Assembly (NCBI GenBank): GCA_944390485.1
Contig: CALXPQ010000002.1
Span: 124,001 to 188,000, forward strand
Source: Veillonellales bacterium
Lineage (GTDB): Bacteria > Bacillota > Negativicutes > Veillonellales > Dialisteraceae
DNA: 64,000 nucleotides
Direction of reading: 5' to 3'
The notes beneath the pieces were generated by a model, which worked only from the letters and a program-made list of their open reading frames with translations, had not been told where the DNA came from and did no database searches. The position numbers were made by a program, and so were the translations under genes. Shown here piece by piece: positions 50,753 through 60,439 of this stretch (the stretch's first letter is position 1; every line of letters begins with the position of its first letter).

Positions 50753-52906
50753 TCAGTTTTCTTTCAGCACGTTCCCGAGGCCGATGATGCGGCCGTTGTG
50801 CTCTTCCAGATACACGCCCTGGATCTCCGGGGAGAACCCGGGGAAGCGGTTGATGCCCGCCTCGAGCGTGAGGAAATAGCTCTGCGCGGTGTCGTTCCAC
50901 ACCTCGCCGGGGACCACGCAGATGATGCCCGGCGGGTAGGGGAGCGCCCCTTCGAGGGCGACCCGCCCCTTGATGGCCGAGAGCGGCACCAGCTCGCACT
51001 CATTGCGGATGTACGCGTGGTGCGCCTCCTGCGGCGTCATGCGCACCTCCGGGAAATACTCCCGGCGGAAGAGGTGCTTCTGGAGCGTCTTCACGTCGCG
51101 CTCGCGGTAGAAATCGTGCATTTCCTGGCAGAGCATGGAAATGGTGTAATTCTGGTAGCGGTCGCGGTTCGCATTGTAGATGGACGGGAGCACCTCCGAG
51201 AGCGGCCGGTCCTCCTTCACCGCGCGCTCGAAGCGCACCAGATGGGACACGAGATTTTCCAGCTTCGTCCGCGTCTCCGCCGGCGTCATGAGGAAGAGGA
51301 TGGAATTCAGGTCGCACTTCTCCGGGATGATGCCGTTCTCCCGGAGATAATTCGCCAGGATCGTCGCGGGGATGCCGAAGTCCTCGTACTCGCCCGTCGT
51401 CCGGTCGATGCCCGGCGTGGTGAGGAGCAGCTTGCACGGGTCCACGAAGTACTGGTCCGGCCCGTACCCGTCGAAGAGGTGCCACCGGTCGCCCGGATGG
51501 AAGCGGAAGAAGGCCAGGTCCTGCGCGATCTTCTCCGTGGGGAAGGTCTCCCACTTCTTGCCGTACACCGTCTCCGGGATGAAGGGGCGGATGAGCCGGC
51601 AGTGGCGCAGGATGGACTTCCGCGCCTCGATGGTCATCTTCACGCAGTCCATCCACAGCCGCCGTCCCGCGTCGCCTTCCTGCATGCGCGCGTTCACGTC
51701 CAGCGCCGCGAAGAAGGGGTAGAAGGGACTCGTGGAGGCGTACATCATGTACGCGTTGTTGAAATGCTTGTGGTCGCAGTAGCGCTTCTGTCCCTTGATG
51801 TGGCTGTCCTTCTTGTGGATCTGGGACGTCTGGGAGAAGCCCGCCTGCTGCTTGTGCACCGACTGCGTGACGATGATGCCCGGATCGTCCGGCCCGAGGT
51901 CGAGCAGGAGCGGGCTGCAGTCCTTCATCATGGGGATGAACTGCTCGTAGCCTACCCACGCGGAGTCGAAGAAGATGTAGTCGCACAGATGGCCGATGCG
52001 GTCCACCACCTGCCGCGCGTTGTAGATCGTGCCGTCGTATGTGCCGAGCTGGATCACCGCCAGGCGGAAAGGCCGCGGCTCCTTCGCCTTCTCCGGGTCG
52101 ATCTCCGCCGCGAGCCGCCGCAGGTACGCCTCGTCGAAGCAGTGGTCGTCGATGCCGCCGATGAAGCCGAAAGGATTCCGCGCCGTCTCGAGGTACACCG
52201 GCCGTGCCCCCGCCATGGTGAGCGCCCCCTGATGGACCGACTTGTGGTTGTTCCGGTCGAAGAGCACCAGATCCCCCGGCGTGAGGAGCGCCCCGGTCAC
52301 CACTTTATTCGCCGTGGACGTGCCGTTCAGCACGAAGTACGTCTTGTCCGCGTTGAAGACGTGCGCCGCGTGCTGCTGCGCCGCGTAGGGGTAGCCCTCG
52401 TGGATGAGCAGGTCCCCGAGCTTCACGTCCGCGTTGCAGATGTCCGCGCGGAAGAGATTCTCCCCGAAGAATTCGTAGAAGAGGCGGCCCACCGGATGGC
52501 GGCGGAAATACTGGCCCCCCTGATGCCCCGGGCAGTCGAATTCCGAATTGCCCTCCTCCACGTACGACTTCAGCGCGCCGAAGAAAGGCGGCAGGAGATT
52601 CGTCTCGTACTGCACCGCCGCCGCCTCGATCTGGCGGCTGTAGAGCTTCTTGTCGAAATGATCCGTGTCCATGATGCGGTACACCGAGCCCAGCTCGATG
52701 TCGGCGAAGGCCTCGTCGTCCGTGCGGATGAGGAAGACCGGGATCTTGAAGCACGTGGCGTCGATGCGGCGGATGAGCGGCGCGTCCTCGCTCGTGATGA
52801 CCGCGGCGGCCACGTCCGTGAAATCCGTCGCGTCCGGCGAGACGGTCTTGCGCTTCGTGGCGAAATAGCGGGCCGCGGCCTGCGTGCAGGCGATCTTGAG
52901 AGCCAT
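50753..52906 (-). CDS. ornithine decarboxylase (fold-I, SpeC/SpeF type)
   Basis: 717 residues, as expected for inducible or biosynthetic bacterial ODC. Makes putrescine from ornithine with PLP. The N-terminal wing (1-110), PLP-binding core with Lys352 in TQSVHKQQAGFSQTSQIHKKD, the DSAWVGYEQF Asp motif, and the C-terminal domain are all present. Similarity to enterobacterial SpeF/SpeC is high through the core (for example YFVDPCKLLLTTPGID). In Negativicutes diamines such as putrescine or cadaverine also decorate peptidoglycan, the ligand of OmpM's SLH domain. It is monocistronic. Confidence 0.94.
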   Translation of the reverse strand: MALKIACTQAAARYFATKRKTVSPDATDFTDVAAAVITSEDAPLIRRIDATCFKIPVFLIRTDDEAFADIELGSVYRIMDTDHFDKKLYSRQIEAAAVQYETNLLPPFFGALKSYVEEGNSEFDCPGHQGGQYFRRHPVGRLFYEFFGENLFRADICNADVKLGDLLIHEGYPYAAQQHAAHVFNADKTYFVLNGTSTANKVVTGALLTPGDLVLFDRNNHKSVHQGALTMAGARPVYLETARNPFGFIGGIDDHCFDEAYLRRLAAEIDPEKAKEPRPFRLAVIQLGTYDGTIYNARQVVDRIGHLCDYIFFDSAWVGYEQFIPMMKDCSPLLLDLGPDDPGIIVTQSVHKQQAGFSQTSQIHKKDSHIKGQKRYCDHKHFNNAYMMYASTSPFYPFFAALDVNARMQEGDAGRRLWMDCVKMTIEARKSILRHCRLIRPFIPETVYGKKWETFPTEKIAQDLAFFRFHPGDRWHLFDGYGPDQYFVDPCKLLLTTPGIDRTTGEYEDFGIPATILANYLRENGIIPEKCDLNSILFLMTPAETRTKLENLVSHLVRFERAVKEDRPLSEVLPSIYNANRDRYQNYTISMLCQEMHDFYRERDVKTLQKHLFRREYFPEVRMTPQEAHHAYIRNECELVPLSAIKGRVALEGALPYPPGIICVVPGEVWNDTAQSYFLTLEAGINRFPGFSPEIQGVYLEEHNGRIIGLGNVLKEN

Positions 52907-53084
52907 GGAAATCCCCCTTCTGCTGCAAACCGTGCAGCGCGGACTGATGAAAAGACAGGTTTGCTTTTTCTCCCTGTATTATAAAAAAGAAATCCCCGGA
53001 GGGAAAGGAAAAAATTCCCGCGCCGGCCCCGCGGAGAAAGGGCGGCGGAGCGCGGCGCGGCGCGCCTTCCCGGGCCCGCGGAAA

Positions 53085-53113
53085 TTGACAGGGATTTCCC
53101 TTTTTCATATAAT
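53085..53113 (+). promoter_or_regulatory. consensus promoter of greA-lysS
   Basis: TTGACA (53085-53090), a 17-bp spacer and TATAAT (53108-53113), a perfect sigma-70 promoter about 75 bp before ATG 53187. Confidence 0.92.
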
Positions 53114-53186
53114 ATACGTGTATCGCTATCCGCAGGAGACGGGTAGTATTTTTACTATGAAATCCATAAAGAAGGAGTACATCAGC

Positions 53187-53657
53187 ATGGCGGAAATGCA
53201 GCAAACCTACGTCACCCAGGAATTCCTGGAGAAAATGAAAAAAGAACTGGAATATCTGAAATCCACGAAACGTCTGGAGGTAGCTCAGCGTCTGAAGGAA
53301 GCCATCGCACTGGGCGACCTTTCTGAAAACTCCGAATACGTAGACGCCAAGAACGAGCAGGCCTTCACCGAAGGCAAGATCCTCGAGCTCGAAGCGAAGA
53401 TCCGCACCGCCGTCGTCATCGAAGCGGGCAAGAGCGACCACGTCACCATGGCCTCCTCCGTGCGGATCAAGGATCTCCAGACCGGGGACGAAGACGATGT
53501 GACCATCGTAGGCAGCTCCGAAGCCGATCCCTTCGAAGGCAAGATCTCCAACGAATCTCCCGTGGGCCGCGCCCTCATCGGCGCCAAGGCGGGCGACATC
53601 GTGGAAGTGAACGCGCCCGCCGGCATCCTGAAATACCAGGTCATCGAGATCAAATAA
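53187..53657 (+). CDS. greA: transcription elongation factor GreA
   Basis: 156 residues. Rescues backtracked RNA polymerase by stimulating transcript cleavage. The N-terminal coiled coil carries the acidic tip LGDLSENSEYVDAKNEQAF with the catalytic Asp/Glu; the C-terminal FKBP-like domain includes ISNESPVGRALIGAKAGD. GAAGGAG precedes ATG 53187. It is followed at 29 bp by lysS, a common pairing in Firmicutes. Confidence 0.97.
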   Translation: MAEMQQTYVTQEFLEKMKKELEYLKSTKRLEVAQRLKEAIALGDLSENSEYVDAKNEQAFTEGKILELEAKIRTAVVIEAGKSDHVTMASSVRIKDLQTGDEDDVTIVGSSEADPFEGKISNESPVGRALIGAKAGDIVEVNAPAGILKYQVIEIK

Positions 53658-53686
53658 GAAATAAGGAAAAGATATAAGGGGAAATC

Positions 53687-55255
53687 ATGGAAGAAAAGAA
53701 AAACGTACAGAAGAAGCCCGCGGAGAACCTGAACGACCAGATGCTCATCCGCCGGGAGAAACTCCAGCAGATCCGCGACCTGGGCTACGCGCCCTTCGGC
53801 CAGCGCTTCCAGTGGGACCACCACGCCGCGGACATCCGCGCCGAAGCGGCGGCCCTCGAGGAAAGCGGTCAGTATGTGCGCCTCGCCGGCCGCATCATGA
53901 TCATCCGCAATCACGGCAAGACCGCCTTCTGCGTCCTCCGCGACCGCACCGGCGACATCCAGCTCTACTTCCGCCGGGACACGCTCACCGAGAACGAATG
54001 GAAGCTCTTCAAACTCCTCGACATCGGCGACATCATCGGCCTCGAAGGCCCGGTCTTCACCACCCACACCGGCGAAGTCACCGTCCGCGCGGAGACCTTC
54101 ACCATCCTCTCCAAGTCCCTCCGGCCGCTCCCCGAGAAATGGCACGGCCTCACCGACAAGGAGCAGCGCTACCGCCAGCGCTACGTGGACCTCATCGTCA
54201 ATCCCGGCGTGCGCGACACCTTCGTGAAGCGCGCCCAGGTCATCAATATCGTCCGCCAGTGGCTCACCGAGCGGGGCTTCCTCGAAGTGGAGACTCCCAT
54301 GCTGCAGGCCCTCTACGGCGGCGCGAACGCCCGGCCCTTCACGACGCATCTCAATGCGCTCGATATGCCCCTCTACCTGCGCATCGCGCCGGAGCTCTAC
54401 CTGAAGCGCCTCATCGTGGGCGGCTTCGAGCGCGTCTTCGAGCTGAACCGCAACTTCCGCAATGAAGGCATGGACAACCGGCACAATCCGGAATTCACCG
54501 CCCTCGAGACCTACCAGGCCTACGGCGATCTGGAAGACGTCATCAAAGAGACCGAAGACATTGTCGCCGCCTGCGCGGAGAAAGTCTGCGGCGGCCTGAA
54601 GATCACCTACGGCGGCCAGGAGATCGACCTCACGCCCCCGTGGGACCGCATGACCATGGCCGAAGCGGTGAAGAAATACACCGGCGAAGACTTCGACACC
54701 TGCGAGACCCTGCAGGACGCGCGGGCCATCGCCGACCGGCTGAACGTGGAATACGGCGAATACGACGGCGCGGGCAAGATCCTCTCGGAATGCTTCGACG
54801 CCTACGTGGAAGAACACCTCATCCAGCCGACCATCATCACCCGCTATCCCATCGAAGTGTCGCCGCTCGCCAAGCTCTGCGACGACAGCGACCAGTTCAC
54901 CGCCCGTTTCGAAGGCTACATCTTCGGCCGCGAGCTGGCGAACGGCTTCTCCGAGCTGAACGACCCCATCGACCAGCGGAAGCGCTTCGAGCTCCAGCTG
55001 GAAGAACGGAAGCACGGCGACGACGAAGCGCACCAGATGGACGAAGACTTCATCCAGGCGCTGGAATACGGCCTGCCCCCGACGGGCGGCCTCGGCATCG
55101 GCATCGACCGCCTCGTCATGATCATGACCGGCGAGACGAATATCCGCGACGTGCTCCTCTTCCCGCTCATGAAGCCGGAAAAGGCAGGCGATGCGCCGCA
55201 GGCGCAGGACGAAGCGCCGGCGGAAGAAGCCGGAGAGGTGAAAGAAGACAAATAA
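53687..55255 (+). CDS. lysS: lysyl-tRNA synthetase, class II
   Basis: 522 residues. An OB-fold anticodon-binding domain (about 60-150) precedes the class II catalytic core: motif 1 region (FLEVETPML), motif 2 (FRNEGMDNRHNPEFT) and motif 3 (GGLGIGIDRLVM). Charges tRNA-Lys. The C-terminal tail (about 495-522) is Ala/Glu-rich and beyond the usual end. Start at 53687 with AAGGGG. Co-transcribed with greA. Confidence 0.97.
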   Translation: MEEKKNVQKKPAENLNDQMLIRREKLQQIRDLGYAPFGQRFQWDHHAADIRAEAAALEESGQYVRLAGRIMIIRNHGKTAFCVLRDRTGDIQLYFRRDTLTENEWKLFKLLDIGDIIGLEGPVFTTHTGEVTVRAETFTILSKSLRPLPEKWHGLTDKEQRYRQRYVDLIVNPGVRDTFVKRAQVINIVRQWLTERGFLEVETPMLQALYGGANARPFTTHLNALDMPLYLRIAPELYLKRLIVGGFERVFELNRNFRNEGMDNRHNPEFTALETYQAYGDLEDVIKETEDIVAACAEKVCGGLKITYGGQEIDLTPPWDRMTMAEAVKKYTGEDFDTCETLQDARAIADRLNVEYGEYDGAGKILSECFDAYVEEHLIQPTIITRYPIEVSPLAKLCDDSDQFTARFEGYIFGRELANGFSELNDPIDQRKRFELQLEERKHGDDEAHQMDEDFIQALEYGLPPTGGLGIGIDRLVMIMTGETNIRDVLLFPLMKPEKAGDAPQAQDEAPAEEAGEVKEDK

Positions 55256-55260
55256 AATCA

Positions 55261-55294
55261 AGGCTGCGGGCGCGTCCTGCGGCCTTCTTTTTTG
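55261..55294 (+). terminator. terminator after lysS
   Basis: AAGGCTGCGG (55261-55270) and CTGCGGCCTT (55278-55287), ten pairs with two G-U, followed by CTTTTTT. Confidence 0.75.
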
Positions 55295-55377
55295 CGGCGG
55301 GCCGGTCCCGGCGGGGCCCTCCGTGATATAATGAAACAATACGAAATCCCATTTCCGTTCCCATGAAGGAGGACCCC

Positions 55378-56190
55378 ATGGCGCCGATCAAACTCATTGC
55401 CATCGATCTGGACGACACCCTGCTCCGCGATGACATCTCCATTTCCGACTACACGAAATCCGTGCTGAAACGGGCGCAGGACGCGGGCGTGCGCGTGGTC
55501 ATCGCCACGGGCCGCATGTTCCAGGCGGCGCGGCCCTGGGGAGAGGCCATCGGCCTCGGCGACGTGCCTCTCGTGGTGTACACCGGCTCCATGGTGGCCC
55601 GGTGCCAGTCCGGTGAAGTGCTCTCCTACGAGCCCATGGACAGGGCGCTCGCGCAGGAGATCCTCGACGTGGGGCGGGCGCACGGCTGGTACATGCAGAC
55701 CTATATCCGCGACACCCTCTGCGTGCCCGAGCGGAATGAGAAGACCCGCGCCTACGAGCGCGCCTGCGGCGTCACGGCGGACGTGCTCGGCGAAGACTTC
55801 TGGACGCTCCGCGAGCCGCCGCTCAAGGTGCTCATTTACGAAGACGACCCCGCGGTCATGGCCGAAGCGGAGCGCGTGACCATCCCGCGCTTCGAGGACC
55901 GGGCGGGGCACGTGCGCTCCAGCGTTCATTTCCTCGAGTGGAACAAGAAAGGCGCGTCGAAGGGGAGGGCGCTCACCCGGCTCTGCGCGGAGTGGGGCAT
56001 CCCTCTCGAGAGCGTGATGACCTTCGGCAATTCCCAGAACGACGTGTCCATGCTGGCACTCTCGCCGTGGTCCTTCGCGGTGGCGAACGCCGCCCCCGAG
56101 GCGAAGGCGGCGGCCCGGTATGAGACCGCGTCCAACAACGACGACGGTGTAGCAAAGGCGGTGGCTCATTATGTACTTGGAGAAAAATGA
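55378..56190 (+). CDS. Cof-type HAD-IIB phosphatase
   Basis: 270 residues. The nucleophile motif is IAIDLDDTLL (Asp10/Asp12 from this start). The Cof cap domain follows, then the conserved Lys in NKKGASKGRAL and motif GNSQNDVSML, whose Asp binds Mg2+. It dephosphorylates sugar phosphates, flavin phosphates or similar; the substrate is unknown. ATG 55378 has AAGGAGG. It overlaps rapZ by 20 bp, so it leads the rapZ-yvcK-whiA unit. A -10 like TATAAT lies at 55327-55332. Confidence 0.92.
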   Translation: MAPIKLIAIDLDDTLLRDDISISDYTKSVLKRAQDAGVRVVIATGRMFQAARPWGEAIGLGDVPLVVYTGSMVARCQSGEVLSYEPMDRALAQEILDVGRAHGWYMQTYIRDTLCVPERNEKTRAYERACGVTADVLGEDFWTLREPPLKVLIYEDDPAVMAEAERVTIPRFEDRAGHVRSSVHFLEWNKKGASKGRALTRLCAEWGIPLESVMTFGNSQNDVSMLALSPWSFAVANAAPEAKAAARYETASNNDDGVAKAVAHYVLGEK

Positions 56191-57091
56191 CGACAGTTTC
56201 CGCTTCGTGATCATCACCGGCATGTCCGGCGCGGGCAAGACCAGCCTCATGCAGAAGCTGGAAGAAGTGGGGTACTACTGCGTGGACAATCTGCCCCCCG
56301 TGCTCATCGTCCGCTTCGCGGACCTGTGCTGGCAGTCCACGTCCCGCATGCGCCGCGTGGCGGTCGTCTCGGACATCCGGGGCGGCTCCTTCTTCGACGC
56401 GCTCCCGCAGGCGCTGGACGAGCTCACGAAGCGCGGCATCCCCCACGAGCTCGTCTTCCTCGAAGCGTCCGACGAAGTGCTCGTGCGGCGCTACATGGAG
56501 ACCCGCCGCCGCCATCCCCTCTCCGGGGAGCGCCGCCTCCAGGAAAGCATCGAGGAAGAGCGCCGGGTGCTCGCGCCCATCCGCGCTCTCGCGGACCTCA
56601 TCATCGACACCACGGGCATGAAAGTCTCCGACATGCTCCAGCTCCTCACGAGCCGCTTCGGCATCGGCGGCGATCGGAAAGACATGGAGATCACCGTCTT
56701 CTCCTTCGGCTTCAAGTACGGCATCCCCATCGACGCGGACATGGTCATCGATGTGCGCTTCCTGCCGAATCCTTTCTACGTGCAGAAATACAAGCACTGG
56801 AGCGGCCGCGTGAAAGAAGTGGCCGAATACATCGAGAAATCTCCCGTGACGGGTGATTTCCTGCGCCGCCTCTTCGACTTCATGGACTTCGTCGTGGGGC
56901 AGTTCGAAGCCTCGAAGAAAGCCCAGATGACCATCGCCATCGGCTGCACCGGCGGCCTCCACCGCTCCGTCTACGTCACCGAGCAGCTCGGCCGGCACCT
57001 CCGGGAAGGCCATGCCCACGTGAATATCGAGCACCGCGACCTCCACCGGAACCGCGTGGAGCGCGACGCCGCGGAAGGGGAAGGATCATGA
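56171..57091 (+). CDS. rapZ: RNase adapter / nucleotide-binding protein RapZ
   Basis: 306 residues. Walker A GMSGAGKT near residue 17-24, DNLPP (the conserved DNLP motif) and the C-terminal RapZ domain with FSFGFKYGIPIDADMVIDVRFLPNPF and IGCTGGLHRSVY. In E. coli it controls GlmZ decay and so glucosamine-6-phosphate synthesis; in Gram-positives (YvcJ) it is less defined. It starts inside the HAD gene and overlaps yvcK by four bases. Typical whiA operon. Confidence 0.95.
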   Translation: MYLEKNDDSFRFVIITGMSGAGKTSLMQKLEEVGYYCVDNLPPVLIVRFADLCWQSTSRMRRVAVVSDIRGGSFFDALPQALDELTKRGIPHELVFLEASDEVLVRRYMETRRRHPLSGERRLQESIEEERRVLAPIRALADLIIDTTGMKVSDMLQLLTSRFGIGGDRKDMEITVFSFGFKYGIPIDADMVIDVRFLPNPFYVQKYKHWSGRVKEVAEYIEKSPVTGDFLRRLFDFMDFVVGQFEASKKAQMTIAIGCTGGLHRSVYVTEQLGRHLREGHAHVNIEHRDLHRNRVERDAAEGEGS

Positions 57092-58422
57092 AGCGCCTCG
57101 TCCGCTGGCTCTATCCCGGCTTCGGCATCAAGCGGTGGATGCTCCTCTTCTCCCTCGGGCTGGTGCTGCTCATCTTCGGCGTCACCCTCGTCCTGAACTA
57201 CCAGCTCCTCTCCATGGTGGAAGAGCAGATCTTCCGCTTCGTCTACATGGTGACCGGCCAGTACAATTACGCCATCCTCGCCCTGTGGGGCCTCGTGCTC
57301 TCGCTGGGCGGCGCCTTCTGCATGGCCGTCTCCATCCGCAAGCTCGTGAAGCGCTTCATCGCGCTCCTCGTGCCGCAGGAGTCGAAAGTCTCCGAGCAGA
57401 TGCTGAACCGCGTCCTCCTCGCCCGCGGCCCCCGCGTGACCGCCATCGGGGGAGGGCACGGCCTCTCCATGCTCCTCCGCGGCCTGAAGCACAAGACCTC
57501 GAACCTCACCGCCGTGGTGACCGTCGCCGACGACGGCGGCTCCTCCGGCCGGCTCCGCGAGGAAATGGGCATCATCGCCCCGGGCGACCTCCGGAACTGC
57601 CTCGTCGCCATGGCGGACAAGGAATCCCTCCTCGAAGAATCTTTCCAGTACCGTTTCGGCGGGAAAGGGGAGCTCGCCGGCCACAGCCTGGGGAACCTCT
57701 TCCTCGCCGCCCTCATCGAAGAATTCGGCAATGCGGAGAACGCCCTCAAGGCCGCCAGCCGCATCCTGAACGTGCGCGGGCAGGTCATCCCCTCCACCAC
57801 GGAGACCGTGCGCCTCTCTGCCCTCATGGCCGACGGCGCCACCGTAGTGGGCGAGAGCGAGATCTCCGCCTATCCCTCGCGCATCGTGAAGCTCTCCACC
57901 ATCCCCGAGGCCGTCTCCGCCGTGCCCGCCGCGGCCGACGCCATCCTGAGCTCCGACCTCGTCGTCCTCGGCCCGGGCAGCCTCTACACCAGCATCCTGC
58001 CGAACCTCCTCGTGCCGGACATCCTCCGCGCCATCCGCGAGAGCGAAGCGCCCTGCCTCTACGTGTGCAACGTCATGACACAGCCCGGCGAGACCGACCA
58101 TTTCACCGTGGCGGACCACCTGAAAGCGCTCATCCAGCACATCGGGCCCGGCGTCATCGACTTCGTCCTCGCCAACGACGGCCGCCCCGCCGACGCGGTG
58201 GTCGCCCGCTACGCCGCCGCCGGCGCGGAGCCCGTGGCCATCGACGAAGAAGAAGTGAAAAAGCTCGGCGTCACCCTCATCCGGGCCGACCTCCTCGGCG
58301 AAGCGCGGAGCGCCGTCCACGACGCGGACGTCCTCGCGGAAGAGCTCGTCCGGCTGAAGAGCCTCCTCCACGCGCACATCGCGCCGAATCTCCTCGACGA
58401 ATACCTCAGGAGGAACCGCTGA
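57088..58422 (+). CDS. yvcK: YvcK/CofD-like protein (gluconeogenesis factor)
   Basis: 444 residues. Two N-terminal membrane helices (about 18-38 and 60-80) precede a CofD-like domain with AIGGGHGLSMLLRGLK, TVADDGGSSGRLR and LGPGSLYTSILPNLLV. B. subtilis YvcK lacks the membrane segments; forms with them occur in other Firmicutes and suggest a membrane-linked version. YvcK binds UDP-sugars and is needed for cell shape and growth on gluconeogenic sources. AAGGGGAAGGA precedes ATG 57088; whiA follows directly. Confidence 0.93.
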   Translation: MKRLVRWLYPGFGIKRWMLLFSLGLVLLIFGVTLVLNYQLLSMVEEQIFRFVYMVTGQYNYAILALWGLVLSLGGAFCMAVSIRKLVKRFIALLVPQESKVSEQMLNRVLLARGPRVTAIGGGHGLSMLLRGLKHKTSNLTAVVTVADDGGSSGRLREEMGIIAPGDLRNCLVAMADKESLLEESFQYRFGGKGELAGHSLGNLFLAALIEEFGNAENALKAASRILNVRGQVIPSTTETVRLSALMADGATVVGESEISAYPSRIVKLSTIPEAVSAVPAAADAILSSDLVVLGPGSLYTSILPNLLVPDILRAIRESEAPCLYVCNVMTQPGETDHFTVADHLKALIQHIGPGVIDFVLANDGRPADAVVARYAAAGAEPVAIDEEEVKKLGVTLIRADLLGEARSAVHDADVLAEELVRLKSLLHAHIAPNLLDEYLRRNR

Positions 58423-59346
58423 ATGTCCTTTACCGAAAACGTGAAAAACGAACTGGCCCGCCTCTCCCGCGCCACCCTCGACGAGCGGCGCGCCGAGCTC
58501 CTCGCCCTCCTCCGCATGAGCGGCTCCGCCGTCACCGGGGGCAGCGGTGCGTGGGGCGTGGAATTCTCCACCGGCAGCAGCGCCGTGGCGCGGCGCGTGC
58601 TCGTCTCCCTCAAGAAAGACTTCGGCCTCTTTCCCTCCGTCATGGTGCGGCAGGGGAGGAAACTGCGCAAGAAAAACGTGTACACCCTCACCGTGCCGCC
58701 CTCGCCCGCGGGGAGCCGCTTCCTCACGGACATCGGGTTCCTGCCCATGACCGGCGGGGACGACGCCGCCCGCTGCGCCGGGCCCGAAGCGCGCAGGGCC
58801 TACCTCGCCGGGGCCTTCCTCGGCGGCGGCTCCATCAGCCGGCCCCAGAGCGACTACCATCTCGAGCTCGTCACCCAGTCCTGGCGCTTCGCCGAAGCCA
58901 TCCGCGAAGTGATGCACGCCTTCCGCATGAATCCGCGCCTCACCGACCGGAAAAACGACTACATCGTCTACATCAAGGACGGCGACGAGGCGGGCTCCTT
59001 CCTCCAGATCACCGGCGCCGTCCAGAGCTACATGGAATTTGAAAACGTGCGCGTCATGAAAGACATGCGCAACCAGGTGAACCGGCAGGTGAACTGCGAG
59101 ACCGCGAACCTCCAGAAATCCGTGGACGCCGCCGTGCGCCAGATGCACCAGATCCGCGCCGTGCGCGCCCGCTGGGACGACCGGAGCCTCCCGCCGAAAC
59201 TCGTGGAGACCATGGAGCTCCGCATGGCCCACCCGAACGCCACCCTCGCCGAGCTCTCCGAACTCTGCGGCATCAGCAAATCCGGCCTTGCCCACCGGTT
59301 CCAGAAGATCACAGCCCTCGCCGCCCGCGCCGGCGGCGACGTATGA
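58423..59346 (+). CDS. whiA: DNA-binding protein WhiA
   Basis: 307 residues. The N-terminal LAGLIDADG-like domain includes AYLAGAFLGGGSISRP, and the C-terminal helix-turn-helix region has TLAELSELCGISKSGLAHRF. WhiA influences division and chromosome segregation in Gram-positives, and sporulation genes in actinomycetes. The start (ATG 58423) follows the yvcK stop directly and has AGGAGG. Fourth gene of the unit. Confidence 0.96.
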   Translation: MSFTENVKNELARLSRATLDERRAELLALLRMSGSAVTGGSGAWGVEFSTGSSAVARRVLVSLKKDFGLFPSVMVRQGRKLRKKNVYTLTVPPSPAGSRFLTDIGFLPMTGGDDAARCAGPEARRAYLAGAFLGGGSISRPQSDYHLELVTQSWRFAEAIREVMHAFRMNPRLTDRKNDYIVYIKDGDEAGSFLQITGAVQSYMEFENVRVMKDMRNQVNRQVNCETANLQKSVDAAVRQMHQIRAVRARWDDRSLPPKLVETMELRMAHPNATLAELSELCGISKSGLAHRFQKITALAARAGGDV

Positions 59347-59368
59347 CCCCGAAAAGGAAGACACACCT

Positions 59369-60421
59369 ATGACACACACCCGATGGGCCGCCGCCCTCTT
59401 CGCCGGCCTCCTCCTCGCCGGAGCCTCCCCGGCGGACGCCTCCGTCATGGACCTCCATTACCAGCCCATGGAGATGAAAGACGTGAAATCCGAAGGCACC
59501 CTCGTCTTCTCCGACTGCCCCGAATTCGTCACCCAGACCGGCCTCCTCGCCGAAGGCACCGTGGACGGCCGGGGCCGCATCTATTATTATCACGTGAACG
59601 CCATCGGCGAGCGGGCCCGCCTCGTCGCCTACGCCGTGAGCGATAAGCCCGTCACCTTCGACGTGACCCGCTTCATCCAGGCCGCGCCCAGCCGCGACTA
59701 CATCACCTCCGGCGAGACCCTCTCCTTCAATGAGATGGTCGCCGTGCGCCAGCATCCCGCCTCCGTCACCCTCGAGCCCGGGCGGCGCACCGTCATCGCC
59801 GCCGAGAGCCTTTCCGGCGTCCTCCCGGACTATCTCTACAGCGGCATCGTCGAAGTGGATACGAAAGAGCCCGTCCGCTTCGGCATGGCTATGCTCCCCA
59901 TGGAAGGGGACCTCCAGAGCGCCCTCGATGCGGCCCGGCCCGTGCCCGCCGACTCCCACGAGCTCCGCGGCACCTTTCCCATGACGATCTACCGCGAGAA
60001 CGCGGAAGTGTGGAACACTGACGCCGGCATGCCGCAGGCCCTCATCCTCGGCGGCGTGGGGGCCATGCCTTTCCAGCGCGGCATGGACGAGCTCGACGGC
60101 GTGGAGCGGGAGAATACCGGAGACTACGGCATCACTTTCCGCCTCACCATCCGTACCGAAGGGACCCGCCCCTTCCGCATCTACTTCAATCCCCAGGGCG
60201 GCATCTACATGGGCGCCTTCAAGATCACCCAGGGATTCCTGCCCCATTACTACCGCACCGACGACATGAAATACCGCGGCCACTTCCTCGGCTACGAGAC
60301 TCTCCGCGACTACATCGAAGCCGGCCGGTGGGAAGCGGGCAAACCCGTCACCATCGAATTTCTCGCGGCCGGAGCCACCTACCTCCCGGTGCGCTTCCTC
60401 TTCGTGCCGGAAGACCTCTGA
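59369..60421 (+). CDS. exported protein of unknown function
   Basis: 350 residues, not recognised. Signal peptide MTHTRWAAALFAGLLLAGASPADA, cleavage near residue 24. The mature part is beta-rich, with conserved-looking blocks GRGRIYYYHVNAIGERARLVAYAVS, RTVIAAESLSGVLPDYLYSGIVEV and TFRLTIRTEGTRPFRIYFNPQGGIYMGAF, giving a picture of two or three beta-sandwich domains in the periplasm. AAAAGGAAG precedes ATG 59369. It follows whiA at 22 bp, with DUF951 next, so it may be read from the same promoter. Confidence 0.8.
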   Translation: MTHTRWAAALFAGLLLAGASPADASVMDLHYQPMEMKDVKSEGTLVFSDCPEFVTQTGLLAEGTVDGRGRIYYYHVNAIGERARLVAYAVSDKPVTFDVTRFIQAAPSRDYITSGETLSFNEMVAVRQHPASVTLEPGRRTVIAAESLSGVLPDYLYSGIVEVDTKEPVRFGMAMLPMEGDLQSALDAARPVPADSHELRGTFPMTIYRENAEVWNTDAGMPQALILGGVGAMPFQRGMDELDGVERENTGDYGITFRLTIRTEGTRPFRIYFNPQGGIYMGAFKITQGFLPHYYRTDDMKYRGHFLGYETLRDYIEAGRWEAGKPVTIEFLAAGATYLPVRFLFVPEDL

Positions 60422-60439
60422 CCGGGAAAGGAGCATTCC

